This document shows positions 15,000-23,717 of a DNA stretch of 32,071 nucleotides, in pieces. The translations under genes and the position numbers were made by a program. The notes below the pieces were generated by a model. That model ran no database searches. It had not been told where the DNA came from and saw only the letters and a list, made by a program, of their open reading frames with translations. Location: the NCBI GenBank assembly GCA_045648165.1, contig JAZRNL010000007.1, positions 1 through 32,071 on the forward strand, in the 5' to 3' direction. Position 1 is the first letter of the stretch. Each line of letters opens with the position of its first letter. Source of the stretch: RGIG9115 sp045648165 (GTDB lineage: Bacteria; Bacillota; Clostridia; UBA1381).

Positions 15000-16255
15000 T
15001 TAATTTTTTTACACTCCATATAGAATTTTTTATCGTGGGCCTCACCCATAGAGAAAGTTTTTCTGGGGAGTGCGCCGTCGCAGATTACCGTTTCAAAAAG
15101 CTCGTTCTTCTCCATTGTGGGGAGTATAAAGCCAATAGCATTTTCCCTGCCGGACAGTTCCTCAGTTACGTCTGCACCGTGGATATAGTCAATTTCGCCG
15201 CCATTTTCGGACAAGAATTTATCAAGAAAAATCTGTAAAGTTCCCACTGCAAGTTTTGAGGGAGAATTTTTAACGTAGATATCACCTTTTTTACCCCCAA
15301 AGCAGTATGTGATTTTATGACCGCCGTTATCAGTTTCAGAAGATTCGGGATAGAACTCCCCTATTGCCTTTATTATTTTTTCGGGGTTTGTGTCAAATAC
15401 CACTCTGTGGATAGGCTCAAACTCTAATGTTTCGTCGTGCAAATTCATAAGCTCAACAAGGGCAAACCGTGCAGGATGGGTTTCGATTTCTGTATCTGTT
15501 AATCCCTTTTTTATTGTTTCCCAACAGGTTTTTGCAGTTGCAAGGGAATGATTTCCGTCACCCACCGCAAACTGAAGGACGGGAGCTTTTGTATTATACT
15601 TTTTACTGAATGTATCCAAATTACCAAGGGCATCTATTGCATCAAGAGCTTTTTCCCCGGCTTCCTCTGGCACCCGGTAGCCTTTGAGGTGTCCGGAATT
15701 CATCTGCAAATCGAAGTCGTAAAGCTTTTCAAAGCTTTCTGCCTTTTCCGAGAGAGGCTCAATAACTGTTTTTTCACGGTCGTCTATGAGCATAAGAATA
15801 TGGGGCATTTCAAGCGCAGCATCAAGACGGATACTTACTCTTGGCGGAATTCTGTCTAAAACAGTGCCTTCTGTTGCACGGATGAGTGATGTACTGCCCT
15901 TTGAAAAATCATAGGCTTCAAGGTCAACCGTGCCCACAAGGCCACGACGGGTTCTGCCATCACGCTGTGTTCTCTCAACAAAGATAAGCCCGTTTTTGAT
16001 TTCGGAGAATACCCCTTTTGCAAGATATTCTTCCATTGTACTGTGAATTTTATTTATTCGCTCCGCTTTATCGGGTGCAGAAAGGTATATTTCGGGATAA
16101 ATAATATTCAGCGCCGAGGGAGAAGCTCCCACGTTTTCAGAAACCTTGTCCCAGTAATCCTGCTGAGAAGTATACTGGTCACAGGCAACAACAGCCCAGC
16201 GGTTAAGGTTCGCATCACGGGGGATTAAGATATCTGCCTTATTAAAAATTCTCAT
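14996..16255 (-). CDS. DUF1015-family protein
   Basis: A 419-aa soluble protein matching the DUF1015 family by its N-terminus (RIFNKADILIPRDANLNRW) and by the VGDGNHSLATAK motif, which corresponds to the ADGHHR-type motif of the family. A conserved segment HPARFALVELMNLHDETL follows. The biochemical role is not known to me. The start at 16255 is chosen over 16264 because the AAAGGA ribosome binding site then has ten-base spacing instead of one. First gene of the DUF1015-pncA-nadE operon; the prfB terminator lies just upstream, so a promoter must sit in the short gap 16265-16307. Confidence 0.85.
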   Translation of the reverse strand: MRIFNKADILIPRDANLNRWAVVACDQYTSQQDYWDKVSENVGASPSALNIIYPEIYLSAPDKAERINKIHSTMEEYLAKGVFSEIKNGLIFVERTQRDGRTRRGLVGTVDLEAYDFSKGSTSLIRATEGTVLDRIPPRVSIRLDAALEMPHILMLIDDREKTVIEPLSEKAESFEKLYDFDLQMNSGHLKGYRVPEEAGEKALDAIDALGNLDTFSKKYNTKAPVLQFAVGDGNHSLATAKTCWETIKKGLTDTEIETHPARFALVELMNLHDETLEFEPIHRVVFDTNPEKIIKAIGEFYPESSETDNGGHKITYCFGGKKGDIYVKNSPSKLAVGTLQIFLDKFLSENGGEIDYIHGADVTEELSGRENAIGFILPTMEKNELFETVICDGALPRKTFSMGEAHDKKFYMECKKIK

Positions 16256-16307
16256 ATATATCATATCCTTTCGGGTTTCAATATCGCTTTGCTTGTTTCG
16301 GCATATT

Positions 16308-16335
16308 ACAAAAACCCCAGTTATGGGGTTTTTGT
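16308..16335 (-). terminator. Terminator downstream of prfB (near-symmetric)
   Basis: ACAAAAACCCC (16308-16318) and GGGGTTTTTGT (16325-16335), six-base loop. On the minus strand it begins five bases after the prfB stop codon and ends in TTTTTGT. The symmetry makes it functional in either direction. Confidence 0.85.
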
Positions 16336-16339
16336 GTGA

Positions 16340-17462
16340 TTATTTCGTTTCTAACGTACCAAGACTTGCGGCTTTCAGGTATGCATTTATAAATCCGTTT
16401 ATATCGCCGTCCATAACTGCACCTATATTACCCATTTCAAAGCTTGTTCTATGGTCTTTTACAAGGTTATATGGATGGAATACATAGGAGCGAATCTGGC
16501 TTCCCCATGCAATTTCCTTTTGAACACCCTTAATATCCTCAATTTTTTCTTTCTGCTGTTGTTCTGCGATTTCTACCAGTTTTGCTTTTAGCATTTTCAT
16601 AGCATAGTCTCTGTTCTGATGCTGCGAACGTTGGGTCTGGCATGCAACAACAACGCCTGTGGGAAGATGGGTTATACGTACTGCAGATGCAGTTTTATTA
16701 ACGTGCTGGCCGCCTGCTCCGCTTGCATGGTAGGTATCAACCCTAAGGTCGTCCTGCTTTATGTTGATTTCGATTTCGTCGTCGATTTCGGGCATTACCT
16801 CAATTGACGAGAAAGAAGTATGACGTCTGCCCGAAGCATCAAACGGAGAAATACGAACCAAGCGATGAACACCCTTTTCCGACTTAAGGTAGCCGTAGGC
16901 ATTGAGCCCTGAAATCATAACCGTGGCACTCTTCATTCCCGCATCATCACCGGGAAGTGAGTCGATTATTTCAAAAGTATAACCGTTTTTCTGCGCCCAC
17001 ATCTGATACATACGCATAAGCATTTCGCACCAATCCTGAGCTTCAGTTCCGCCGGCGCCTGCATGGAAATCCATAATGGCATTACAGCGGTCGTAGTTGC
17101 CCGACAAAAGAGTTTCAAGGGTCATATCTTCAAGGTCTTTATGGATTTTTTCAACTGCTTCTTTTATTTCCGAAAGCATTGATTCGTCGTTTTCTTCATT
17201 TGCCATTTCGATTAAGAGAAGAGTTTCTTCTCTCCCTTCGCTAAGCTCCTGAAAACGTTGAACCTTATCTTTAAGCTGCTTTGTTTTCTGGAGAATTTTC
17301 TGACTGGTTTCCATATCGTCCCAGAAACCCGGCTCTGCGCTCTGGGCTTCCAGTTTTTCAATTTCACTCATTGCTCCTGCAATGTCAAAGTGAATCCCTC
17401 AGTTCTTTAATGTTTTCGGCAAGGCCGTTTAGTTGTACTTTGTACTCATCGTACTCTAACAT
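16340..17462 (-). CDS. prfB: Peptide chain release factor 2, expressed by programmed +1 frameshift
   Basis: Class I release factor for UGA and UAA codons. A 25-codon first exon (MLEYDEYKVQLNGLAENI...) from 17462 ends at an in-frame TGA (17387-17385). Skipping the T at 17387 after CTT joins it to the main frame (DIAGAMSEIEKLEAQ...), giving about 373 aa, the normal length. The anticodon-like SPF tripeptide is in RISPFDASGRRH and the catalytic GGQ in ASGAGGQHVNKT. The 343-codon main frame alone, starting at 17371, would lack the N-terminus. Ribosome binding site AAGGAAGTG before 17462. It follows secA on the same strand, as in many Firmicutes, 170 bases apart. Confidence 0.96.
17384..17400 (-). 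promoter_or_regulatory. prfB +1 frameshift site
   Basis: The slippery sequence CTT-TGA-C (17390-17384) is preceded by the Shine-Dalgarno-like GAGGGA (17400-17395), the conserved arrangement that lets scarce RF2 promote its own frameshift. The stimulatory element is separated from CTT by four bases. Confidence 0.95.
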
Positions 17463-17587
17463 TATATCACTTCCTTTTTCTTTTTAAAAGTCAATTGAGA
17501 ATACAGGGAAAAATCAACTTTCCCATCCGTTCTGCAGGGATAGTCCAAAATAGTGTTGTATAGCCACATTTCCCTTTAAGAGCCGGC

Positions 17588-17629
17588 GTGCGTAGCACAT
17601 TTAGCTGACTGTCGAACCTTTCGACAGTC
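17588..17629 (-). repeat. Reduced copy of the recA-leader hairpin module
   Basis: Plus-strand order: hairpin GTGC-GTA-GCAC (17588-17598), then ATTTAGCT (17599-17606), then hairpin GACTGTCGAA-CCT-TTCGACAGTC (17607-17629), with no bases between the parts. The same order, hairpin-ATTTAGCT-hairpin, occurs at 8266-8308 before recA, although the hairpin sequences differ. It lies three bases past the secA stop codon, so its last hairpin may help end or stabilise secA mRNA. The rest of the gap to prfB (17463-17587) shows nothing else. Confidence 0.65.
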
Positions 17630-17632
17630 TAC

Positions 17633-20350
17633 CTACCGCCCGCAGCAGTGCTTATACTTCTTACCGCTTCCGCAGGGACAGGGATCGTTTCTGCCTATTT
17701 CCTTTTTAACTCTTACGGGCTGCTTTTTAAGTGAGCCGTCGCCGCCTGTATCAAGAGGCTTTGCTACCTGCTCTCTTTGAATTCTGATTTTCGGAACAGC
17801 ATTTAAGATATATCTTACAGTATCTCTCTTTATTGATTCTATCATTCCGTCGTAAAGCTCACCGCCCACTATTCTGTATTCAACTACAGGGTCGTGCTGA
17901 CCGAATGCACGAAGTCCGATTTCTCTCTTTACGTGCTCCATCTCGTCCAGATGGTCCATCCAGAGATTATCAACAACACGGAGCATTATCATTCTTTCAA
18001 GCTCAGGCATATTTTCGCCGAAAATTTCCTGCTGCCGGGTCATAACTGCGTTTGCAATTGCAATAAGCTTTTCTTTTACATCATCACGTGTAACGGTTTC
18101 CATTTCTTCTGCAGAAATGCTGAATTTACCCTCTGCACAAAGTGTTGTATCTGCAAACTCCGCAATTCCCCTGATATTCCAATCGTCAGGGACTTCTGAA
18201 ATTCCTATAAAGTCGTCAAGCACAGAGTCTATAACCGACTCCATCATTTCAAGAATTGTTCCGTGGATATCCTCACCGTCCAGCACTGTCTGGCGCTGCT
18301 TATATATAATCTGACGCTGAACGTTCATAACCTCGTCAAACTGAAGAACATGCTTACGTGAATCGAAGTTACGGCTTTCAAGGTTTTTCTGGGCATTTTC
18401 GATAGCACCTGTAAGAATCTTGGCTTCAATAGGCTCGTCCTCTTCAAGACCCATTCTGCTGACCATTGCCTTAACACGGTCGGAGCCGAAAATTCGCATA
18501 AGATCGTCTTCAAGGGAGAGGAAGAACTTTGATGCACCCGGGTCGCCCTGGCGTCCTGCACGGCCGCGGAGCTGGTTATCGATACGGCGGGATTCGTGGC
18601 GCTCTGTACCTATAATGAACAGACCGCCTGCCGCTTTAACTTCTTCTTGCTCAGGAGCTATCTGTGACTTAAACTTCTGATAATATTCCTGATATTTTGC
18701 ACGGGCATCGAGAATTTCCTGATTATCAGTTTCCCCGAATCCCGTAGCTTCGCTGATTAATTCATCGGTCATTCCCTGTTTTGCAAGCTCGTGCTTTGCC
18801 ATATACTCCGCATTACCGCCAAGCATAATATCGGTGCCTCGGCCTGCCATATTGGTTGCAATTGTTACGGCACCCTTTTTACCTGCCTGGGCAACAATCT
18901 CAGCTTCCTTGGCGTGATATTTTGCATTGAGCACCTCGTGAGGGATTCCTTCTCTTTTAAGAAGCTTTGAAAGCTCCTCAGATTTTTCAACATTAACTGT
19001 ACCTACCAATACAGGCTGACCTTTAGCATTACATTCCTTAATCTGGCTTATAACTGCCTTATATTTGCCCTTTTCGGTTGTATAAACACTGTCGTGATAA
19101 TCCCGCCTTGCCACAGGTCTGTTGGTGGGAACCTCAACGCAGTCAAGGAAATAAATCTGCTGGAATTCTTCTTCCTCTGTAAGAGCTGTACCGGTCATAC
19201 CGGATAACTTCTTGTAAAGCCTGAAATAGTTCTGGAATGTGATTGTGGCTAAAGTTCTGCTTTCGTTTTCAACCTTAACCCCTTCCTTTGCCTCAATCGC
19301 CTGATGCAAGCCGTCTGAATAACGTCTGCCCGGCATAATACGACCGGTAAACTCATCAACTATCTGCACCTGACCGTCAACTACTACATACTGCTTATCA
19401 CGATGCATACAGCCGTTTGCCTGAAGTGCCTGATTTATATGGTGCTGAAGTTTCATATTATCAGGGTCGGAGAGATTGTCCACTCCGAAAGCTGTTTCAG
19501 CTTTTTTAACGCCCTTTGCAGTTAGTGTGGCAGTTCTTGCCTTTTCGTCTACGATGTAATCTGCATCAACTTCTTCATCCAGCTCTTTATCATTCTGCTC
19601 GGTAACAACAATTTTACGAAGGCGTTTTACAAACTGGTCTGCCACTGTATAAAGCTCGTTTGCACCCTGTCCCATACCTGAGATAATGAGCGGTGTCCTT
19701 GCCTCGTCTATCAGGATTGAGTCAACCTCATCCACTACTGCATAGTTATGACCTCTTTGTACCATTTCTTCTTTGTGAACAACCATATTGTCACGAAGGT
19801 AGTCGAAGCCAAGCTCGTTATTTGTTCCGTAGGTTATATCGCATGCATATGCTCCGCGTCGTTCGTCGTTTGAAAGGTCATGGATAATAAGGCCCACTGT
19901 AAGACCAAGGTATCTGTAAACTTTACCCATCCATTCACTGTCACGCTTTGCAAGATAATCGTTTACGGTGACGATATGTACACCTTTACCTGAAAGCGCA
20001 TTAAGGTAAGCGGGGAGAGTTGAAACAAGGGTTTTACCCTCGCCTGTTTTCATTTCGGCAATACGGCCCTGATGAAGAATAATACCGCCTATTACCTGAA
20101 CCCGGAAGTGCTTCATGCCAAGAACACGCCAGGAAGCCTCACGGACTGTGGCAAAAGCTTCGGGAAGAATATCGTCAAGGCTTTCTCCGTTTGAAATACG
20201 TGCCTTAAATTCCGCAGTTTTCCCTTTTAACTGCTCCTCGGAAAGAGCAGAATATTCATCTTCAAGTGCCATTACCTTATCGGCAATGGGATATATTTTT
20301 TTAAGTTCTCTTTCGGAATATGTTCCGAAAATTTTGTCGAACAAGCTCAT
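17633..20350 (-). CDS. secA: Preprotein translocase ATPase SecA
   Basis: Cytosolic/membrane-peripheral motor that drives proteins through SecYEG. 905 aa: Walker A MKTGEGKTLVSTLPAYL, DEAD-type box VVDEVDSILIDEARTPL, the preprotein cross-linking region, helicase motif domain 2 (TIATNMAGRGTDIMLGG, ESRRIDNQLRGRAGRQGDPG) and a C-terminal zinc-binding SEC-C motif (NDPCPCGSGKKYKHCCGR). All are intact. Ribosome binding site GAGGAG upstream of the ATG. The length is usual for clostridial SecA. prfB follows on the same strand. Confidence 0.99.
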   Translation of the reverse strand: MSLFDKIFGTYSERELKKIYPIADKVMALEDEYSALSEEQLKGKTAEFKARISNGESLDDILPEAFATVREASWRVLGMKHFRVQVIGGIILHQGRIAEMKTGEGKTLVSTLPAYLNALSGKGVHIVTVNDYLAKRDSEWMGKVYRYLGLTVGLIIHDLSNDERRGAYACDITYGTNNELGFDYLRDNMVVHKEEMVQRGHNYAVVDEVDSILIDEARTPLIISGMGQGANELYTVADQFVKRLRKIVVTEQNDKELDEEVDADYIVDEKARTATLTAKGVKKAETAFGVDNLSDPDNMKLQHHINQALQANGCMHRDKQYVVVDGQVQIVDEFTGRIMPGRRYSDGLHQAIEAKEGVKVENESRTLATITFQNYFRLYKKLSGMTGTALTEEEEFQQIYFLDCVEVPTNRPVARRDYHDSVYTTEKGKYKAVISQIKECNAKGQPVLVGTVNVEKSEELSKLLKREGIPHEVLNAKYHAKEAEIVAQAGKKGAVTIATNMAGRGTDIMLGGNAEYMAKHELAKQGMTDELISEATGFGETDNQEILDARAKYQEYYQKFKSQIAPEQEEVKAAGGLFIIGTERHESRRIDNQLRGRAGRQGDPGASKFFLSLEDDLMRIFGSDRVKAMVSRMGLEEDEPIEAKILTGAIENAQKNLESRNFDSRKHVLQFDEVMNVQRQIIYKQRQTVLDGEDIHGTILEMMESVIDSVLDDFIGISEVPDDWNIRGIAEFADTTLCAEGKFSISAEEMETVTRDDVKEKLIAIANAVMTRQQEIFGENMPELERMIMLRVVDNLWMDHLDEMEHVKREIGLRAFGQHDPVVEYRIVGGELYDGMIESIKRDTVRYILNAVPKIRIQREQVAKPLDTGGDGSLKKQPVRVKKEIGRNDPCPCGSGKKYKHCCGR

Positions 20351-20497
20351 TTTACAAATTCTCCTCTTTGAAAAATAAATCCATACCTATTTATTGTACC
20401 ACATATTAACTGATTTTACCACTGTTTTTTTAAAATTTACTTTTTGTTCATAAAAATATACCAAAACAAAAGATTATTTTAGTTTAAAATGCCGCTT

Positions 20498-21847
20498 TTA
20501 CCAAAAAAATAAAGGGAAATTTATGCCGACTTCGCTATCGTACCGACTTGAAAAGAAAACTCCGTGGCATCTGAAAGCGATGGGGATAAAAGGGATTTGC
20601 GCGAAAAATCCGTTATTGAATTGAATTTCAGAATTTGCACCATCAAGCAAACAGGGATTTTGTTCAAAATATGTGAGAAGTGAGTCACTTCCCAAATTGC
20701 AGGTTGCAATTACAATGTCATAGACCTCTTCGTTATTATAATCCCATTCTTCACAAAAACATTGTACACCTATTTGTGTAAGCGCTTCTGCCAATGCCAA
20801 TGCAACCTCTTCATGCCCGTCACCGGGCATAACACCCATACGTACAGTTACTTCGTTATTTCCTGAAAACAATCTTCCGTTTACATCTTCAAAACCTCCG
20901 GCCCTCAGCTCGCTTTGTGACAGGGGCAGGCTCTGCATATGCTTATATAAAAAGCTTTTTTCGGATAGATAGGGCACCGCGGTGCCCATAGCTCCGCTCC
21001 CGAAAATTTCTACCGCTATATTTGAAGTGTCCAGCGCATAAAACACTGCTCTTCTGAAAGAAGGTGATAGGGTGCAGGTGTTAAATCCTATATAAATTAT
21101 ATGATTAGTAGGATATTTGATAACTCTGCTGTCTGCCAAAGGGATATAGTCTGAAATATATTCGTTTTCTACAAACTGAATATCTGTTATTCCGGATTTG
21201 AAAAGCTCGGTTTCACGCACTCTGTCTCTTACACATATCATTCGCAGAGGCGGCAAACTATCATTTTTGAAAGGCTCAAACAAAAAAGTGTCAAATCCGC
21301 CTTTACCTTTAAATTTATACATACCCGTACCAACGGGCTTTTTCATACTGAGAGGTGCTCCGTTTTTTACTATGGGAAATGTAAAAAGCTTTTCCGGTTC
21401 CCAAAGTTCTGCAGTAAGGAAAACTGTTACACAGTTTTTACCTCTTATACTTGCACCCTCTATAATCCCTTTCGGATAAACAGATGCTCCGCTTGTTATT
21501 AGTGAAAGAGTGTATACCACATCAGCCGGAGTAAACCTGCTGCCATCATGCCATTTTACGTCCTCTGCAAGGTAAATATCCACCTCTTTGCCGCGGCTTA
21601 CAATTTTTTTGCCCAGCACTGGGACAAGGGAGCCGTCCTCTTTCATTTGCCACAAAGGCTCATAAACTGCACCTAAACAAAACCCCATTGAGCGATTACT
21701 CGCCGAATGGGGTTGAAATTCAGGTTTTCCGCTGAATGATATGGTTATATACTCCCTTAAAGAGGATATTTCCTCGACCTTGGAAGTTTCTTTTACGCAC
21801 CCCGTGAGAATTAATACTGCGGCTGTTATAACTGCAATTTTTTTCAA
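20498..21847 (-). CDS. Extracellular solute-binding lipoprotein, family 5 (peptide/nickel type), orphan
   Basis: A 449-aa lipoprotein: signal peptide MKKIAVITAAVLILTGC, with the lipidated Cys at residue 17. The fold signatures of ABC-transporter family 5 binding proteins are visible: AVYEPLWQMKEDGSLVPVLG, a DVKWHDGSRFTPADVVYTL block and GTGMYKFKG. It would capture a peptide or similar ligand outside the membrane, yet no permease or ATPase gene is in the window. Its ATG overlaps the uvrC stop by four bases, so it is the last gene of the comEC-uvrC operon. No clear terminator is seen in the 147 bases before secA. The C-terminus is short for the family and may be trimmed. Confidence 0.88.
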   Translation of the reverse strand: MKKIAVITAAVLILTGCVKETSKVEEISSLREYITISFSGKPEFQPHSASNRSMGFCLGAVYEPLWQMKEDGSLVPVLGKKIVSRGKEVDIYLAEDVKWHDGSRFTPADVVYTLSLITSGASVYPKGIIEGASIRGKNCVTVFLTAELWEPEKLFTFPIVKNGAPLSMKKPVGTGMYKFKGKGGFDTFLFEPFKNDSLPPLRMICVRDRVRETELFKSGITDIQFVENEYISDYIPLADSRVIKYPTNHIIYIGFNTCTLSPSFRRAVFYALDTSNIAVEIFGSGAMGTAVPYLSEKSFLYKHMQSLPLSQSELRAGGFEDVNGRLFSGNNEVTVRMGVMPGDGHEEVALALAEALTQIGVQCFCEEWDYNNEEVYDIVIATCNLGSDSLLTYFEQNPCLLDGANSEIQFNNGFFAQIPFIPIAFRCHGVFFSSRYDSEVGINFPLFFW

Positions 21848-23706
21848 TCCGATTCCCCTTTAAAAAATTTAAGTATATTTTCTGCAGTGCGTTTATCAAC
21901 TACCGAGGTCAGCTCTTCAAAGCTTGCCTCTTTAATTTTTCCTATGCTTCCGAAATGGTTTATAAGTGCGTTTCTTCTCGCTTCACCCACACCGGGGATT
22001 TCGTCAAGGTCTGAACGGAAGCTCTTTTTTGAGTGAAGCTTTCTGAAGTATGAAACGGCGCCTTTGTGAACCTCATCCTGAACATGGGTGAGAAAATTAA
22101 ATACCACACCCGTAGGCTGGAGATTTATTTCACCGTCATCTCCCACAACGCCTCTTGTTCTGTGGCGGTCGTCCTTCACAAGCCCGAAAACTGGGATTTC
22201 CGTGTCCATACTCTCAAGGGTTTCTTTTATAACCCTTACGTGCCCTTTTCCGCCGTCTGCAAAAACAACGTCGGGGAGAGGAAGGAATTTTGCCTCATTT
22301 AATGTAATCTCCCCTGCTTCAATTTTTTCTTCTTCCTCAATTGCACGGCGTATTCTTCTGTAAATAACCTCTGCGGTGGATGCATAGTCGTCTGCGCCAT
22401 CAACGGTTTTTATTCTGAAATTTCTGGAAAGGGAAGAAACTTTTTTACCATTTACAAAAACCACCATAAACCCTACACTGTCTGCTCCGGATATGTTTGA
22501 AATATCATAGCACTCTATGCGCACAGGCTCTTTTGGCAAATCAAGGGTTTTCTGAAGCTCCTCCATAACACGGCTTTTGTTTGCACGGATTTTCCGTATT
22601 TTGAAGTTGTCGATTTCTATTTCCGCATTTTTTTTAACAAGCTCAATAAGGCGTACTTTTTCGCCGCGTACAGGCACGGTTATCTTAAATCTGCCCTTTC
22701 GTCTTTCTTTCAGCATCGCCTCAAGAAGCTCTTTATCTTTTATATCGTATTGGAGAATGATTTCAGGGGGTATGTTTGTTCTTTCGCCATAGAACTGCTT
22801 TACGAAATCTTCAAGAATTTCTTCAGGTGAAAATCCATCTGCATTATCAATTTCCAAGGCTTCTCTCCCCGTTACCTTGCCGCCTCTTATAAAGAATACC
22901 TCTACAAAGGCAATATCCCCCTCAGCGGCAACTGCGGCAATGTCACGATCCTCACCTTTATCCGCATCGAAAATCTTCTGTTTTTCGTCAATGCGGTCTA
23001 TTGACTTTATCCTGTCACGGTAGATTGCCGCCTTTTCATATTCAAGATTTGAAGAAGCTTCCCTCATACGTTCCTCAAGGCTTTCACGAAGCTCCTTGTG
23101 GTTTCCGTCAAGAAACTTGCAGATTTCTTCAAAAACCCTCTTGTATTCTTTTTGAGTTATATTTCCTTTGCAGGGAGCAAAGCAGTTTTTGATGTGGAAA
23201 TTAAGGCAGGGTCTTGTCTTTCCTATGTCTTTTGGGAAATTCTTTCCGCAGGTGGGCGGGTTAAAAATTTTCTGAATAATTTCAAGAGTGTTATTTATTG
23301 TGTTTACTCCGAGATAAGGTCCAAAATAACGGGCTCCGTCGTTTTTCGTTTTTCTTACAACGGAAATCCGGGGCCAGTCGTCCTGCATCGTTATCATCAA
23401 AAAAGGATAGTGCTTATCGTCTTTAAGCAGGATATTATATTTGGGACGGTGCTTTTTTATAAGGTTACATTCAAGAACAAGGGCCTCTGTTTCGGTATCG
23501 GTTACTATATATTCAAAATACGAAACGTTTGAAACCATTGCCCGTACCTTAGGAGTATGCCCCGTTTGGGCTCTGAAATACTGAGAAACGCGGTTTTTTA
23601 AATTTTTAGCCTTGCCCACGTAAATAACAGTCCCGTCTTTAGAATGCATAAGGTACACCCCGGGGGCTGTGGGCAGATTTTTAAGCTCTTCTTTAATATC
23701 AAACAA
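21844..23706 (-). CDS. uvrC: Excinuclease ABC subunit C
   Basis: Incision nuclease of nucleotide excision repair, 620 aa. Domains in order: N-terminal GIY-YIG nuclease (GVYLMHSKDGTVIYVGKAKN, near residue 16) for the 3' cut; a Cys-containing spacer (CLNFHIKNCFAPC); a UVR domain that contacts UvrB (LEYEKAAIYRDRI); the RNase H-like endonuclease half (ECYDISNISGADSVGFMV) for the 5' cut; and C-terminal helix-hairpin-helix motifs (IPGVGEARRNALINHFGS). Begins 11 bases after comM and ends overlapping the binding-protein gene, so it is part of the operon. Confidence 0.99.
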   Translation of the reverse strand: MFDIKEELKNLPTAPGVYLMHSKDGTVIYVGKAKNLKNRVSQYFRAQTGHTPKVRAMVSNVSYFEYIVTDTETEALVLECNLIKKHRPKYNILLKDDKHYPFLMITMQDDWPRISVVRKTKNDGARYFGPYLGVNTINNTLEIIQKIFNPPTCGKNFPKDIGKTRPCLNFHIKNCFAPCKGNITQKEYKRVFEEICKFLDGNHKELRESLEERMREASSNLEYEKAAIYRDRIKSIDRIDEKQKIFDADKGEDRDIAAVAAEGDIAFVEVFFIRGGKVTGREALEIDNADGFSPEEILEDFVKQFYGERTNIPPEIILQYDIKDKELLEAMLKERRKGRFKITVPVRGEKVRLIELVKKNAEIEIDNFKIRKIRANKSRVMEELQKTLDLPKEPVRIECYDISNISGADSVGFMVVFVNGKKVSSLSRNFRIKTVDGADDYASTAEVIYRRIRRAIEEEEKIEAGEITLNEAKFLPLPDVVFADGGKGHVRVIKETLESMDTEIPVFGLVKDDRHRTRGVVGDDGEINLQPTGVVFNFLTHVQDEVHKGAVSYFRKLHSKKSFRSDLDEIPGVGEARRNALINHFGSIGKIKEASFEELTSVVDKRTAENILKFFKGESD

Positions 23707-23717
23707 CCGCTTTCACC

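Noticed and set aside
17607..17629. Pair of TGTCGAA-type Spo0A boxes
   Set aside because: The two boxes are simply the two arms of a perfect hairpin next to the secA stop codon, with no promoter; they are better explained as part of the repeat module.
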